From positions 1-32,116 of the forward strand of contig JAFLLC010000068.1 in the NCBI GenBank assembly GCA_019162745.1: DNA of 32,116 nucleotides, read 5' to 3'. A program made the translations under genes and the position numbers. Of this stretch, positions 23,305-30,562 are shown one piece after another (the stretch's first letter is position 1; every line of letters begins with the position of its first letter). Source of the stretch: Deltaproteobacteria bacterium. GTDB lineage: Bacteria; Desulfobacterota; Desulfuromonadia; Geobacterales; Pseudopelobacteraceae. The notes under the pieces were generated by a model. It saw only the letters and a list, made by a program, of their open reading frames with translations. It ran no database searches and was not told the origin of the DNA.

Positions 23305-23324
23305 AACGCATAGAGTATGCCAGT
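23305..23324 (-). promoter_or_regulatory. Sigma-54 promoter of the ORP-like operon
   Basis: The minus strand reads CACTGGCATACTCTATGCGT, with GG (23321-23320) and GC (23309-23308) ten bases apart. The leader to the GTG start at 23256 is about 40 bases. Confidence 0.75.
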
Positions 23325-23401
23325 GTTTGCATTGCTGATATCTCACCGGTATAATTGCTTTTTTATATTTAGTGGAGGTCTGAAGCGGTGGTGTGTAAAC
23401 G

Positions 23402-23442
23402 CGGTTGTGCAACTGTAGCAACGCACTACAGTTGCACAACCG
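23402..23442. promoter_or_regulatory. 17-bp inverted repeat, likely upstream activator site
   Basis: CGGTTGTGCAACTGTAG is the exact reverse complement of CTACAGTTGCACAACCG, with a seven-base spacer. Its centre is about 100 bp upstream of the -24 element at 23320, between the regulator gene and its presumed target operon. It could also fold as a terminator of the regulator gene, but no T-run follows. Confidence 0.6.
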
Positions 23443-23447
23443 GTACT

Positions 23448-24833
23448 CTATGGGGTTGCTTTTGAGCGGCCATCCTTTTCAGGAAGGGTGATGCCAAGGT
23501 GCTTCATCTTGCGGAAAAGGGTGCTCTTGTGCATTCCCAACTCATGAGCCGCTGCCAGACGACTGAAACCGTTCCTCTCAAGCGCTGTTCTGATCGCCTG
23601 GGATTCCATTTGCGCCCGGGCATCCTGCAGTACGGTCGGCACAGAGGAACGGTTGCCGTGGGAGGTCATCTCATCGGGTAAATGGGTCATCTCGATCATG
23701 CCGTCTGGACATACTATGAAAGCACGTTCGATGATGTTTTCAAGTTCACGCACATTTCCGGGCCAGTCGTGGGCCATCAGCAAAGATAACGTTTCCTGGG
23801 ATATGCCCCGTACAGTGGCGTGATGAAGGCGGTTGTATTTGGCAATAAACTGCTCCACCAGAAGCGGAATGTCCTCTTTCCGACGTCTTAGCGGCGGCAG
23901 TTCAATCCGCACCACGTTGACCCTGTAGTAGAGATCCTCGCGGAATTGACCACTTTTAGTCAATTGAGTCAGATCGCGGTTGGTGGCCACAATAATCCGC
24001 ACATCGGTAGGCAGCGTTTCCGTGCCGCCCAAAGGCTCAAAACTGTGTTCCTGCAATACCCGCAACAGGCGGACCTGCAGTGCAGGGCTGACATCGCCGA
24101 TTTCATCCAGAAACAGCGTCCCCCCCTTTGCAAGGGCAAAACGACCCGGCTTATCCTTGTTGGCTCCTGTGAAAGCTCCGGCTTTATAGCCGAATAGTTC
24201 AGATTCCAGCAGTGTGTCCGGCAGAGCGCCGCAGTTCAGCGCAACAAACGGCCCCTTGCTTCTGCGGCTTAATGCATGGACCGTACGCGCCATCAGTTCT
24301 TTGCCGGTACCGGTCTCTCCGGTTATCAGCACCGTGCTGGGGCTGGCTGCAATGGCCGGTATCACTTCGAAAAGTTTTTGCATTAGCGGACTGCGACTGA
24401 CAATATCCCCGACATGGGAACGCCCTTCAAGCTCATGCCTCAAAGTCTCAATCTCGCTTAAGTCACGAAAGGTTTCCGCCCCACCCACAACCTGTCCGTT
24501 ACTGTCCTTCAAAACTGCGGTGGAAAGGCTGATCGGGATTCTGCCGCCATCTTCATCAATAATGTAGCCGGATCGACCGATGATCGGTTTACCGTTTTTC
24601 ATGGTTTTTCGCAGGGCGCAGTTCGTCTCGCACATATTGGAACGGAACACCTCCGAACAAAACCGCCCGATGGCATCTTTGCGAGATATACCGGTAATCT
24701 CTTCTGCCGCCCGATTGAAGGAGTTAATCCGCCAGTCAAGATCAACCGTAAAAACGCCGTCTGAGATGCTTTCAAGGATCGCATCGGTGGTGGTGCCGCT
24801 AACTTCCGGAGTATGTTTCTTTTGTCGTGTCAT
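23448..24833 (-). CDS. PAS-domain sigma-54-dependent activator
   Basis: A 461-residue protein with an N-terminal PAS domain (about residues 15-130), AAA+ domain (GETGTGKE, intact GAFTGA loop, GTLFLDEIGD) and Fis-type helix-turn-helix (RLAAAHELGMHKSTLFRKMKHLG). There is no receiver domain, so it senses its signal directly. The PAS domain has Cys59, Cys68 and Cys72 (CSEVFRSNMCETNC), a spacing that suits Fe-S or redox sensing. It corresponds in position to DVU2106, the sigma-54 activator of the Desulfovibrio ORP operons, and should act on the promoter at 23305-23324. Confidence 0.93.
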   Translation of the reverse strand: MTRQKKHTPEVSGTTTDAILESISDGVFTVDLDWRINSFNRAAEEITGISRKDAIGRFCSEVFRSNMCETNCALRKTMKNGKPIIGRSGYIIDEDGGRIPISLSTAVLKDSNGQVVGGAETFRDLSEIETLRHELEGRSHVGDIVSRSPLMQKLFEVIPAIAASPSTVLITGETGTGKELMARTVHALSRRSKGPFVALNCGALPDTLLESELFGYKAGAFTGANKDKPGRFALAKGGTLFLDEIGDVSPALQVRLLRVLQEHSFEPLGGTETLPTDVRIIVATNRDLTQLTKSGQFREDLYYRVNVVRIELPPLRRRKEDIPLLVEQFIAKYNRLHHATVRGISQETLSLLMAHDWPGNVRELENIIERAFIVCPDGMIEMTHLPDEMTSHGNRSSVPTVLQDARAQMESQAIRTALERNGFSRLAAAHELGMHKSTLFRKMKHLGITLPEKDGRSKATP

Positions 24834-25109
24834 GGAGGCAGGTTGCTCCCAAATTCGATTTTAATTAGTACGTAGCACCATACTCTAGATTGGTCTATAA
24901 CTGCAATAGTATGGCCCAGTAAAGATAGTGTGCGGATCAGAACCGTAGATCAGAAACTGAACTCCTTGGTTGACCTGTCTGATAATTCAATGTATGCGTT
25001 TTTATGCAATTTCAAAAAAAACATAAAAATGGTTCATTCTGTAGTAATAGGTCGGTGTCCTGTATATCCTGTTATAGTGCATATCTATCTAAAGTGGAGG
25101 TTTTATAGT

Positions 25110-25313
25110 ATGGAAGAGCGGATGAATGACCTTGAGATGCATTATATGCAGCAGGAGGTGACTATTCAGGAGCTGAATGAAATAGTCTGCCGGCAGGAAC
25201 TTTTACTGGAACAGCTGCGGCGGGATTTTGCGTCGCTGAAGGAGCAGTTTATGGTCATGTCGCCATCCGTATCGCGCGACGCTGGTCAGGAAGAACCGCC
25301 GCCGCATTATTAA
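25110..25313 (+). CDS. slyX: SlyX-family coiled-coil protein
   Basis: A 67-residue protein starting MEERMNDLEM with a GGAGG ribosome site nine bases before the ATG; the frame is open further upstream but without similarity. The body is a coiled coil (QEVTIQELNE, LEQLRRDFASLKEQF) and the end is PPPHY, a hallmark of SlyX. The family is widespread, and its molecular function is unclear. It stands alone. Confidence 0.85.
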   Translation: MEERMNDLEMHYMQQEVTIQELNEIVCRQELLLEQLRRDFASLKEQFMVMSPSVSRDAGQEEPPPHY

Positions 25314-25477
25314 CATCATTGGAGTCGCCACGTGTTTAGAGGTTAAAAGCCTTTTTTGCCACTAAAAACGCGCGTTTAAGTCCTGAAACGAGGCTGTTTT
25401 TAACATGATATAAAGCCTGACCGTTAGCTTTGTCCGACCCCAGGAATCCCCTAAATGGATATTTTGGCGCAGCATTT

Positions 25478-25759
25478 TTAGGCGAGTTCTACTTTTAATC
25501 GTTTTCCAAGTGCCAGTGCTGCCCTTTCTAGTGTCTGTAATGTTACGGAAACATTCCCTGGGTCGAGCAATCTGTCCAGTGCCGAGCGGCTCGTGTGCAT
25601 CTTGTTTGCAAATGCGGTCTTTGAGAGATTTGATTTGTGCATCTCCTGCTCAATTTGATACGCAATAACACGCTTGATTGCTGTGGCCTCCACGTCAGCT
25701 AATAAACCTTCCTCTTGCAGAAAGTCGTCAAAGTTTGATCCCGAATGAATGTTGTTCAT
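25478..25759 (-). CDS. XRE-type antitoxin (HigA-like)
   Basis: A 93-residue protein with a helix-turn-helix of the Cro/CI type (LSKTAFANKMHTSRSALDRLLDP) and a C-terminal ALGKRLKVELA typical of the antitoxins that follow HigB/Gp49-like toxins. Its ATG overlaps the stop of the restored toxin frame (TAATG). It appears intact although the toxin gene is broken, so it may survive as an orphan regulator of the locus. Confidence 0.85.
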   Translation of the reverse strand: MNNIHSGSNFDDFLQEEGLLADVEATAIKRVIAYQIEQEMHKSNLSKTAFANKMHTSRSALDRLLDPGNVSVTLQTLERAALALGKRLKVELA

Positions 25760-26117
25760 TATTTATTCCTCCAATAGTTACCGAGTCTTGTCATTGCCGT
25801 TTTGAGTTCGTTTTGTGGTGTCTTATTTGATTTCTTGATGAATCCATGAAGCAGAATCATCTGGCTTGCATTGCATCGACAGTGAATAAAACCCGCGCTA
25901 TGCCGCCCGGTAAGGATGAGCGGACTTCCCACAGGTTCTTGTCCATTTTTCTGATAAGCGGCATTCCTAAAGGCCAGCCAAGTTGAGCAGTTTTGATGTC
26001 TTCGCCAATAATTCGCTTATCGTCTCGGTGGAGTTCTTTAAGCCAGTCACGTACCGGTTCATTTCCGGCATCGGTTCGATAAAAGTTCACAGTAAGAATA
26101 AAATCGGTCTGTTCCAT
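25759..26117 (-). pseudogene. HigB/Gp49-like toxin gene with a 1-nt frameshift
   Basis: The first 86 codons encode a RelE-superfamily toxin (VNFYRTDAGNEPVRDWLKEL, LIRKMDKNLWEVRSSLPGG, IARVLFTVD) and stop at TGA (25857-25859). The next frame continues directly as MILLHGFIKKSNKTPQNEL and ends YWRNK, the usual C-terminus of this family. One base is missing just before 25858; with it the gene would have about 119 codons, the normal length, and its stop would overlap the antitoxin start. This is a decayed gene, a sequencing error, or, less likely, a programmed frameshift. Confidence 0.8.
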
Positions 26118-26471
26118 ATCGGAAGTGTACCATAATTGGCGCAGTGTTCAACAAAATACTGGCCGGGGTTTTCCCGGCCAGTATTTAAATAAGGAGAATG
26201 TTCCTCATTTACTAAAGTGCTCTATTGGGTTGTGCAGGTTTACTTCTGTTTTAGAATGCTCAGGCTAACCAATACTGAGGGGGCAGAACTCAATTCCGCT
26301 GAAAACTCAAACTCATCTTCTACAGTAGATTTTTGAAAGTTGTTTAATATCGGTGCATTACAAGACGCAATTTTGGTCTTGGCACTATGAATCCGTTCTT
26401 TGATAACCCGTTTTTCTACGCTCTGATTGCTCTGATTGTAGGCGGTACGGCAACACCCGCTGCCCTGAGAG
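26118..26471. other. 354-bp region with hairpin and no clear gene
   Basis: Apart from the hairpin at 26154-26186, it holds only a 40-codon frame (26387-26509, MNPFFDNPFFYALIALIVGG) with one hydrophobic stretch and no ribosome site. It looks like decayed accessory DNA. Confidence 0.4.
26154..26186. terminator. 14-bp perfect hairpin, bidirectional terminator-like
   Basis: AAATACTGGCCGGG pairs with CCCGGCCAGTATTT across GTTTT... The T-rich flank on the minus strand (TATTTTG) and AT flank on the plus strand fit an intrinsic terminator. It lies upstream of the toxin gene, so the gene it once served may be gone. Confidence 0.55.
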
Positions 26472-26708
26472 ATGGTAGGAGTAGAACCCCGTCACATCAG
26501 CAGAGTTGAAGGTGGGTACAACTCTCCATCCATTGAACGTCTTGCTAAAATATCTGAAGCACTCGGTGTTCCAATCAACGAGTTTTTCAATTTTATGCAC
26601 CTCGATACTCCCGTGACACGCCTTGAAGATATAGATAGTTTAATTAGGGGTTTGAACGAAGAGTATCAGCAGATCATCTTTAAAATTGTGCATGCATTTG
26701 AAAAATAG
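26472..26708 (+). pseudogene. N-terminally truncated XRE-family regulator
   Basis: The 78 codons from 26472 begin in the middle of a Cro/CI helix-turn-helix (VGVEPRHISRVEGGYNSPSIERLAKISEALGVPINEFF) and lack the first two helices. An in-frame TGA lies two codons upstream, and there is no ribosome site. The C-terminal part (ITRLEDID-like, LNEEYQQIIFKIVHAFEK) is complete. It is probably a remnant of a phage or accessory regulator gene. Confidence 0.65.
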
Positions 26709-26897
26709 GTCGAAACATCGATCGTAGACTGTCTATTTCCCTGCTGTTTCGAGAGCAGTAGTAATACCGTATAGCCCAAATAATCATTGGTGGTTAGGCT
26801 TTTCCGTCGTCTTCTAGGTGATGGGCATTAATTTCCTTTTGACTTTAATCTCCCCTCTCTGTTACAACCCACGCTACAATTGATTCACAAAGACGAA

Positions 26898-27060
26898 TTG
26901 GTGCTGTGCTGTGAAAGCATAGTTAAAAGGGAAGAAGGTTGAAATCCTTCGCTGTCCCGCAACTGTAACAGGTGATGAACGCCGCAACTTAAGCCACTGG
27001 AATTATCCGGGAAGGCGCGGCTAGTAAGATGACCCTGAAGCCAGGAAACCTGCCATTCCG
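26898..27060 (+). promoter_or_regulatory. Cobalamin (adenosyl-B12) riboswitch
   Basis: The B12 box AGCCAGGAAACCTGCC at 27039-27054 is almost exact, preceded by other conserved parts (AAAAGGGAA near 26924, CCCGCAACTGTAA near 26956, CCGGGAAGG near 27008). It controls the following B12 genes; high coenzyme B12 should turn them off through the terminator at 27137. Confidence 0.95.
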
Positions 27061-27136
27061 ATTAAAGTTTTGGGACCTCCGTGGAACGAGGAGCTTCAAG
27101 CCTGGTCGTATCTGATCCGCTGGTTTTCGAGCCTCT

Positions 27137-27164
27137 GCCCCTTACACGGACAGGGGCTTTTCTT
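27137..27164 (+). terminator. Riboswitch-linked intrinsic terminator
   Basis: GCCCCT pairs with AGGGGC across a nine-base loop, followed by TTTTCTTATT. It stands between the B12 aptamer and cobU, as expected for transcription attenuation. Confidence 0.75.
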
Positions 27165-27279
27165 ATTGCAACTTAGTTGATCCGAAAGGGTGATTCGTCT
27201 TTTTGAGGTAAGTCTTTGTTTTATCGGCGTGTATCCGTTTTTATCGGCTGTTAACTGCCTGGTTGGTTGGGGGGGAACA

Positions 27280-27813
27280 ATGGCACATACAATCTTTATT
27301 ACCGGCGGGGCTCGCAGCGGCAAAAGCACCTTCGCCGAAAAAAGGGCAGGGGAGTTCGGATCCCGACTATGCTATCTGGCTACAGCTCAGACGCTGGACA
27401 GCGAGATGGATGAGCGGGTCAGGCGGCACTGCGAACGGCGCGGAGATGAATGGAACACGATCGAGGAGCCTATTCACCTGTCACAGGCGCTGGCGCGCTC
27501 GGACGGGCAGTACGATGCAATCCTTGTTGATTGCCTGACACTCTGGCTTTCCAACCTGTTGTTCAGATACGAAAATGCTGCTGAAGAAATTGAAGAGCGG
27601 ATTATCGAGGATTTGCAGCGATTAAAAAATACGCTGCAGGGAATGGTAACGCCGGTGGTGCTGGTCAGCAACGAGGTTGGCATGGGGATCGTGCCGGACA
27701 ACGCTCTGGCGCGAATGTTTCGTGACATCGCCGGCAGGACGAATCAGGCCCTGGCAGCGGCGGCTGATGAGGTATATGTCCTCATCAGCGGGATTCCGTT
27801 GAAGTTGAAGTAA
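27280..27813 (+). CDS. cobU: Adenosylcobinamide kinase / GTP:adenosylcobinamide-phosphate guanylyltransferase
   Basis: A 177-residue bifunctional enzyme (CobU/CobP) that phosphorylates adenosylcobinamide and then forms GDP-cobinamide. The P-loop is GGARSGKS, and VDCLTLWLSNL, SNEVGMGIVP and FRDIAGRTNQALA are family motifs. The frame is open from 27190, but MAHTIFITGG at 27280 with a G-rich ribosome site fits the family start. It is the first gene of the riboswitch-controlled cobalamin operon. Confidence 0.95.
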   Translation: MAHTIFITGGARSGKSTFAEKRAGEFGSRLCYLATAQTLDSEMDERVRRHCERRGDEWNTIEEPIHLSQALARSDGQYDAILVDCLTLWLSNLLFRYENAAEEIEERIIEDLQRLKNTLQGMVTPVVLVSNEVGMGIVPDNALARMFRDIAGRTNQALAAAADEVYVLISGIPLKLK

Positions 27814-27835
27814 ATAGAAAAAGGAGAGCTTTAGT

Positions 27836-28888
27836 ATGGACATCATCAGGGAGACGTTTTCCCGGATCAAACCGGTCAGCCGGGAACTGCTGCAGCAGGT
27901 GCAGATGCGGCTGGACAACAAGACCAAACCGCCCGGTTCACTGGGGCGGCTGGAAGAATTCGCCCGTCGCATCGTCGCGATCAGCGGCAATCCAGATCCG
28001 GACCTTGCGAAGAAGGTCATTTTTACGTTTGCCGGAGATCATGGTGTCACTGAAGAGGGTGTTTCACTGTTTCCCCGCGAAGTTACCGCCCAGATGGTGC
28101 TGAATTTTCTCTCCGGCGGTGCCGGAATCAATGTGCTTGCCCGGCATGTAGGGGCGGATGTGCGGGTCGTTGACGTCGGGGTAGATTATGATTTTAAAGA
28201 TACGGTCGGACTGATACAAAAAAAAGTTGCCCGCGGCACGAAAAACTTTTCCAAAGGTCCGGCCATGTGCCGTGAAGAGATGATTACAGCCGTGACGGTG
28301 GGTATCGAGTTGGCGGATCAATGCCGGGCCGAAGGAGTAGGGCTGGTCGGCACGGGCGAGATGGGGATCGGCAATACGACGCCGTCATCGGCCATAATTG
28401 CGGTCATCTCCGGTAAGACTGTGGCAGAGGTGACTCATCGCGGCACAGGCATCGGTGACGAGGCGCTGGCCAACAAAATCCGGGTCATTGAGCGGGGTTT
28501 AGCCCTCAATAAGCCTGATCCCCGTGATCCACTCGATGTGCTCGCCAAAGTAGGCGGGCTGGAAATTGCTGCGATCGCCGGGCTGGTGCTGGGGTGCGCG
28601 GCAAACTCTATCCCGGTTGTCATCGACGGCTTTATCTCCACGGCCGGAGCCCTGATCGCCTCTGAGCTGAATCCCAATGTGCGGGATTACGTCTTCGCTG
28701 CCCATGAATCTGTCGAGATCGGTCATAGTTTCATGCTGGAGCGGATTGGCGCCGAACCGATTCTCGATCTCCAGTTCCGCCTGGGTGAGGGTACCGGAGC
28801 CGCTCTGGCGATGACACTGATCGAGGCCGGAGTAAAGATACTGAGGGAGATGGCGACCTTTGAACAGGCCGGGGTATCGCAACGGTAA
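27836..28888 (+). CDS. cobT: Nicotinate-nucleotide--dimethylbenzimidazole phosphoribosyltransferase
   Basis: A 350-residue CobT enzyme, which makes alpha-ribazole 5'-phosphate from the lower-ligand base and nicotinate mononucleotide. Visible family motifs are [17 protein letters not shown] near the start, [28 protein letters not shown] and the C-terminal [12 protein letters not shown], which contains the catalytic Glu. The ribosome site AAAGGAG precedes the ATG. Its stop shares one base with the cobS start (TAATG). Confidence 0.96.
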   Translation: MDIIRETFSRIKPVSRELLQQVQMRLDNKTKPPGSLGRLEEFARRIVAISGNPDPDLAKKVIFTFAGDHGVTEEGVSLFPREVTAQMVLNFLSGGAGINVLARHVGADVRVVDVGVDYDFKDTVGLIQKKVARGTKNFSKGPAMCREEMITAVTVGIELADQCRAEGVGLVGTGEMGIGNTTPSSAIIAVISGKTVAEVTHRGTGIGDEALANKIRVIERGLALNKPDPRDPLDVLAKVGGLEIAAIAGLVLGCAANSIPVVIDGFISTAGALIASELNPNVRDYVFAAHESVEIGHSFMLERIGAEPILDLQFRLGEGTGAALAMTLIEAGVKILREMATFEQAGVSQR

Positions 28889-29634
28889 TGAGATTCTACA
28901 TCATCGCCCTGCAATTTTTGACGATCATCCCGCTCCCATTCACCGTTCGCTGCGAGAAGGAGGATCTGGGGCGCTCGACCGCACTCTTTCCGCTGGCCGG
29001 ATTGACGATCGGCCTCCTGCTCGCCGGTCTGAATTGGCTCCTTGCCCCCTGGCTGGCACGGCCGCTCTGCGATGCGCTGTTGATTACCGCTCTGGCGGCG
29101 ATCACCGGCGGGTTGCATCTGGACGGTCTGGCTGATGTCTGTGACGGTCTGGCTGCGCGGGGCAGCCGGGAACGTTTTCTGGCGGTCATGAAGGATTCAC
29201 AGGTGGGGGCGATCGGGGCGGTTGGTCTGGTGCTCGCTCTGCTGCTGAAATGGCAGGCGCTTGCGGTGGTGCCGGCGGAGCTCAAGTGGCAGGCGCTGCT
29301 GCTCTTCCCCGCTCTGGCCCGCTTCGGTCAGGTGCTGACATTGACCGGTGCCCGCCATGCCCGCCAGGATGGCCTGGGAGCGATGTTTGCTAAAGGTTCT
29401 GGTGGCTGGACGCTCTTTCTGGCCTTTTTAACAGCTGCCTCCGCCAGTATTTTTCTGCTCGGCAGCAAAGGGGTGATTGCTGTCGTTGCGGTTTGCATGC
29501 TTACCTTTGCCGGGCGGCTGTTCTTTCAACGCAAACTTGGCGGCCTGACCGGTGATACAATCGGCTGCATTAGTGAGCTTAATGAAATTCTGGTGCTGGT
29601 TGTTGTTTCTGCATCACCGCTGATCAGGTTGTGA
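28888..29634 (+). CDS. cobS: Cobalamin-5'-phosphate synthase
   Basis: A 248-residue integral membrane enzyme that joins GDP-cobinamide to alpha-ribazole (phosphate). It has several hydrophobic helices and the metal-binding motif GGLHLDGLADVCDGLA, plus RQDGLG and GDTIGCISELNE typical of CobS. It is translationally coupled to cobT and has a higher GC content than the respiratory island. The function is clear from motifs and gene order. Confidence 0.95.
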   Translation: MRFYIIALQFLTIIPLPFTVRCEKEDLGRSTALFPLAGLTIGLLLAGLNWLLAPWLARPLCDALLITALAAITGGLHLDGLADVCDGLAARGSRERFLAVMKDSQVGAIGAVGLVLALLLKWQALAVVPAELKWQALLLFPALARFGQVLTLTGARHARQDGLGAMFAKGSGGWTLFLAFLTAASASIFLLGSKGVIAVVAVCMLTFAGRLFFQRKLGGLTGDTIGCISELNEILVLVVVSASPLIRL

Positions 29635-29674
29635 CAGCTGTAAAAATTCAGACATTTGGCTTCGGAGAATAATC

Positions 29675-30277
29675 ATGACACCACATACCCGCATCTATCT
29701 CATCCGCCACGGTCAGGTAGCCGGTTTCGACCAGCCCCGTTACAACGGCCAGACCGACGTAGCGCTGACTGATTATGGCATGGAACAGTACCATTGTCTC
29801 AAAGATCGACTGGCAGATAAAAAAATATCTGCCTGCTATACGAGCGATCTGACCCGCTGTACGACCGGCGCCGGGATCATCTGCCAAGCATTAGGCATCG
29901 AGCCGACCTCCCGCAGTGAATTGCGCGAGGTGAACATCGGAATATGGGAAGGGCTCGCCTGGCAGGAGATCCAGTCTACCTGGCCGGACGGATGGCAGGC
30001 TCGGCAGGCCGATCTGGTTAATTATCGAGTCCCTGGAGGTGAAAACCTGCTGGATGTTGAAGCACGGGTCATGCCGGTCATCAATGAAATTGTGGAGCGT
30101 CACAAAGAGCAAGAGGTGCTGGTAGTCGGGCATGGCGGGGTCAACCGCATCGTGCTGCTGAATGCCGTCGGCGCGCCTCTGGCCGGGATGTTCAACATCG
30201 AGCAGAATTACGGCTGCCTGAATATCATCGATTATTATGCCGATGGTCGGGCGACGGTGAAGCTGCTGAACGGGTGA
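29675..30277 (+). CDS. cobC: Histidine phosphatase, probable alpha-ribazole phosphatase
   Basis: A 200-residue protein of the phosphoglycerate-mutase-like histidine phosphatase family. The catalytic RHG lies in YLIRHGQVAG near residue 13, the acid residue in LREVNIGIWEG, and the second His in VVGHGGVNRIV. Its place at the end of a cobU-cobT-cobS operon points to dephosphorylation of alpha-ribazole phosphate or cobalamin phosphate. The family is broad, so substrate assignment rests on context. Confidence 0.85.
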   Translation: MTPHTRIYLIRHGQVAGFDQPRYNGQTDVALTDYGMEQYHCLKDRLADKKISACYTSDLTRCTTGAGIICQALGIEPTSRSELREVNIGIWEGLAWQEIQSTWPDGWQARQADLVNYRVPGGENLLDVEARVMPVINEIVERHKEQEVLVVGHGGVNRIVLLNAVGAPLAGMFNIEQNYGCLNIIDYYADGRATVKLLNG

Positions 30278-30288
30278 CCATCACCCGT
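30270..30288 (+). terminator. Small hairpin at the end of the cobalamin operon
   Basis: ACGGGTGA pairs with TCACCCGT across CCA and includes the cobC stop codon. A T-rich stretch follows only about 20 bases later, so termination is uncertain. Confidence 0.3.
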
Positions 30289-30392
30289 CCGGCGAACCAT
30301 AAATATTCTTTTTTGTGATTTCAATCACAACTGCTTCGCATGTTATCAGCTATAACTCCCATCTAAATTACAAGCAGCAGCATTAAACATGC

Positions 30393-30480
30393 GTAGACGA
30401 TAATACTAAACCATTTGTGAAAATGGGACGGAAAGCCTACTGGGTCTCAACGAGACAGCCGGGTCGCCGAAATATCATGA
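30393..30480 (+). promoter_or_regulatory. GEMM-I riboswitch, probable 3',3'-cGAMP type
   Basis: The core AATACTAAACCATTTG, GGGACGGAAAGCCTA and a GGTCTC/GAGAC stem followed by AGCCGGGTCGCCGA match the GEMM-I fold (AAACC loop, tetraloop receptor, GCCGGG-GCCG core). Aligned by hand to the Vc2 c-di-GMP aptamer, the ligand-contacting base 20 is A (30405) instead of G, the change that defines the cGAMP-selective Geobacter members. Confidence 0.85.
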
Positions 30481-30505
30481 AAGATATTCGGCACCCGGCT
30501 TTTTT
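30458..30505 (+). terminator. Expression-platform terminator of the GEMM-I riboswitch
   Basis: GCCGGGT and CGCCGAAATATC pair with GATATTCGGC and ACCCGGC, followed by six T. The left arm is shared with the aptamer's last strand, so ligand binding should prevent the terminator and switch the gene on. Confidence 0.85.
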
Positions 30506-30562
30506 GTGTCGAAAACACCCCAGGATGCTTGAAGGCGTCACACGTTAACAAAAGGAGTAGAC

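Noticed and set aside
24930-25109. Upstream extension of the slyX frame.
   Set aside because: The SlyX family starts at MEERMNDLE, where a GGAGG site is present. The upstream part is AT-rich and shows no family similarity.
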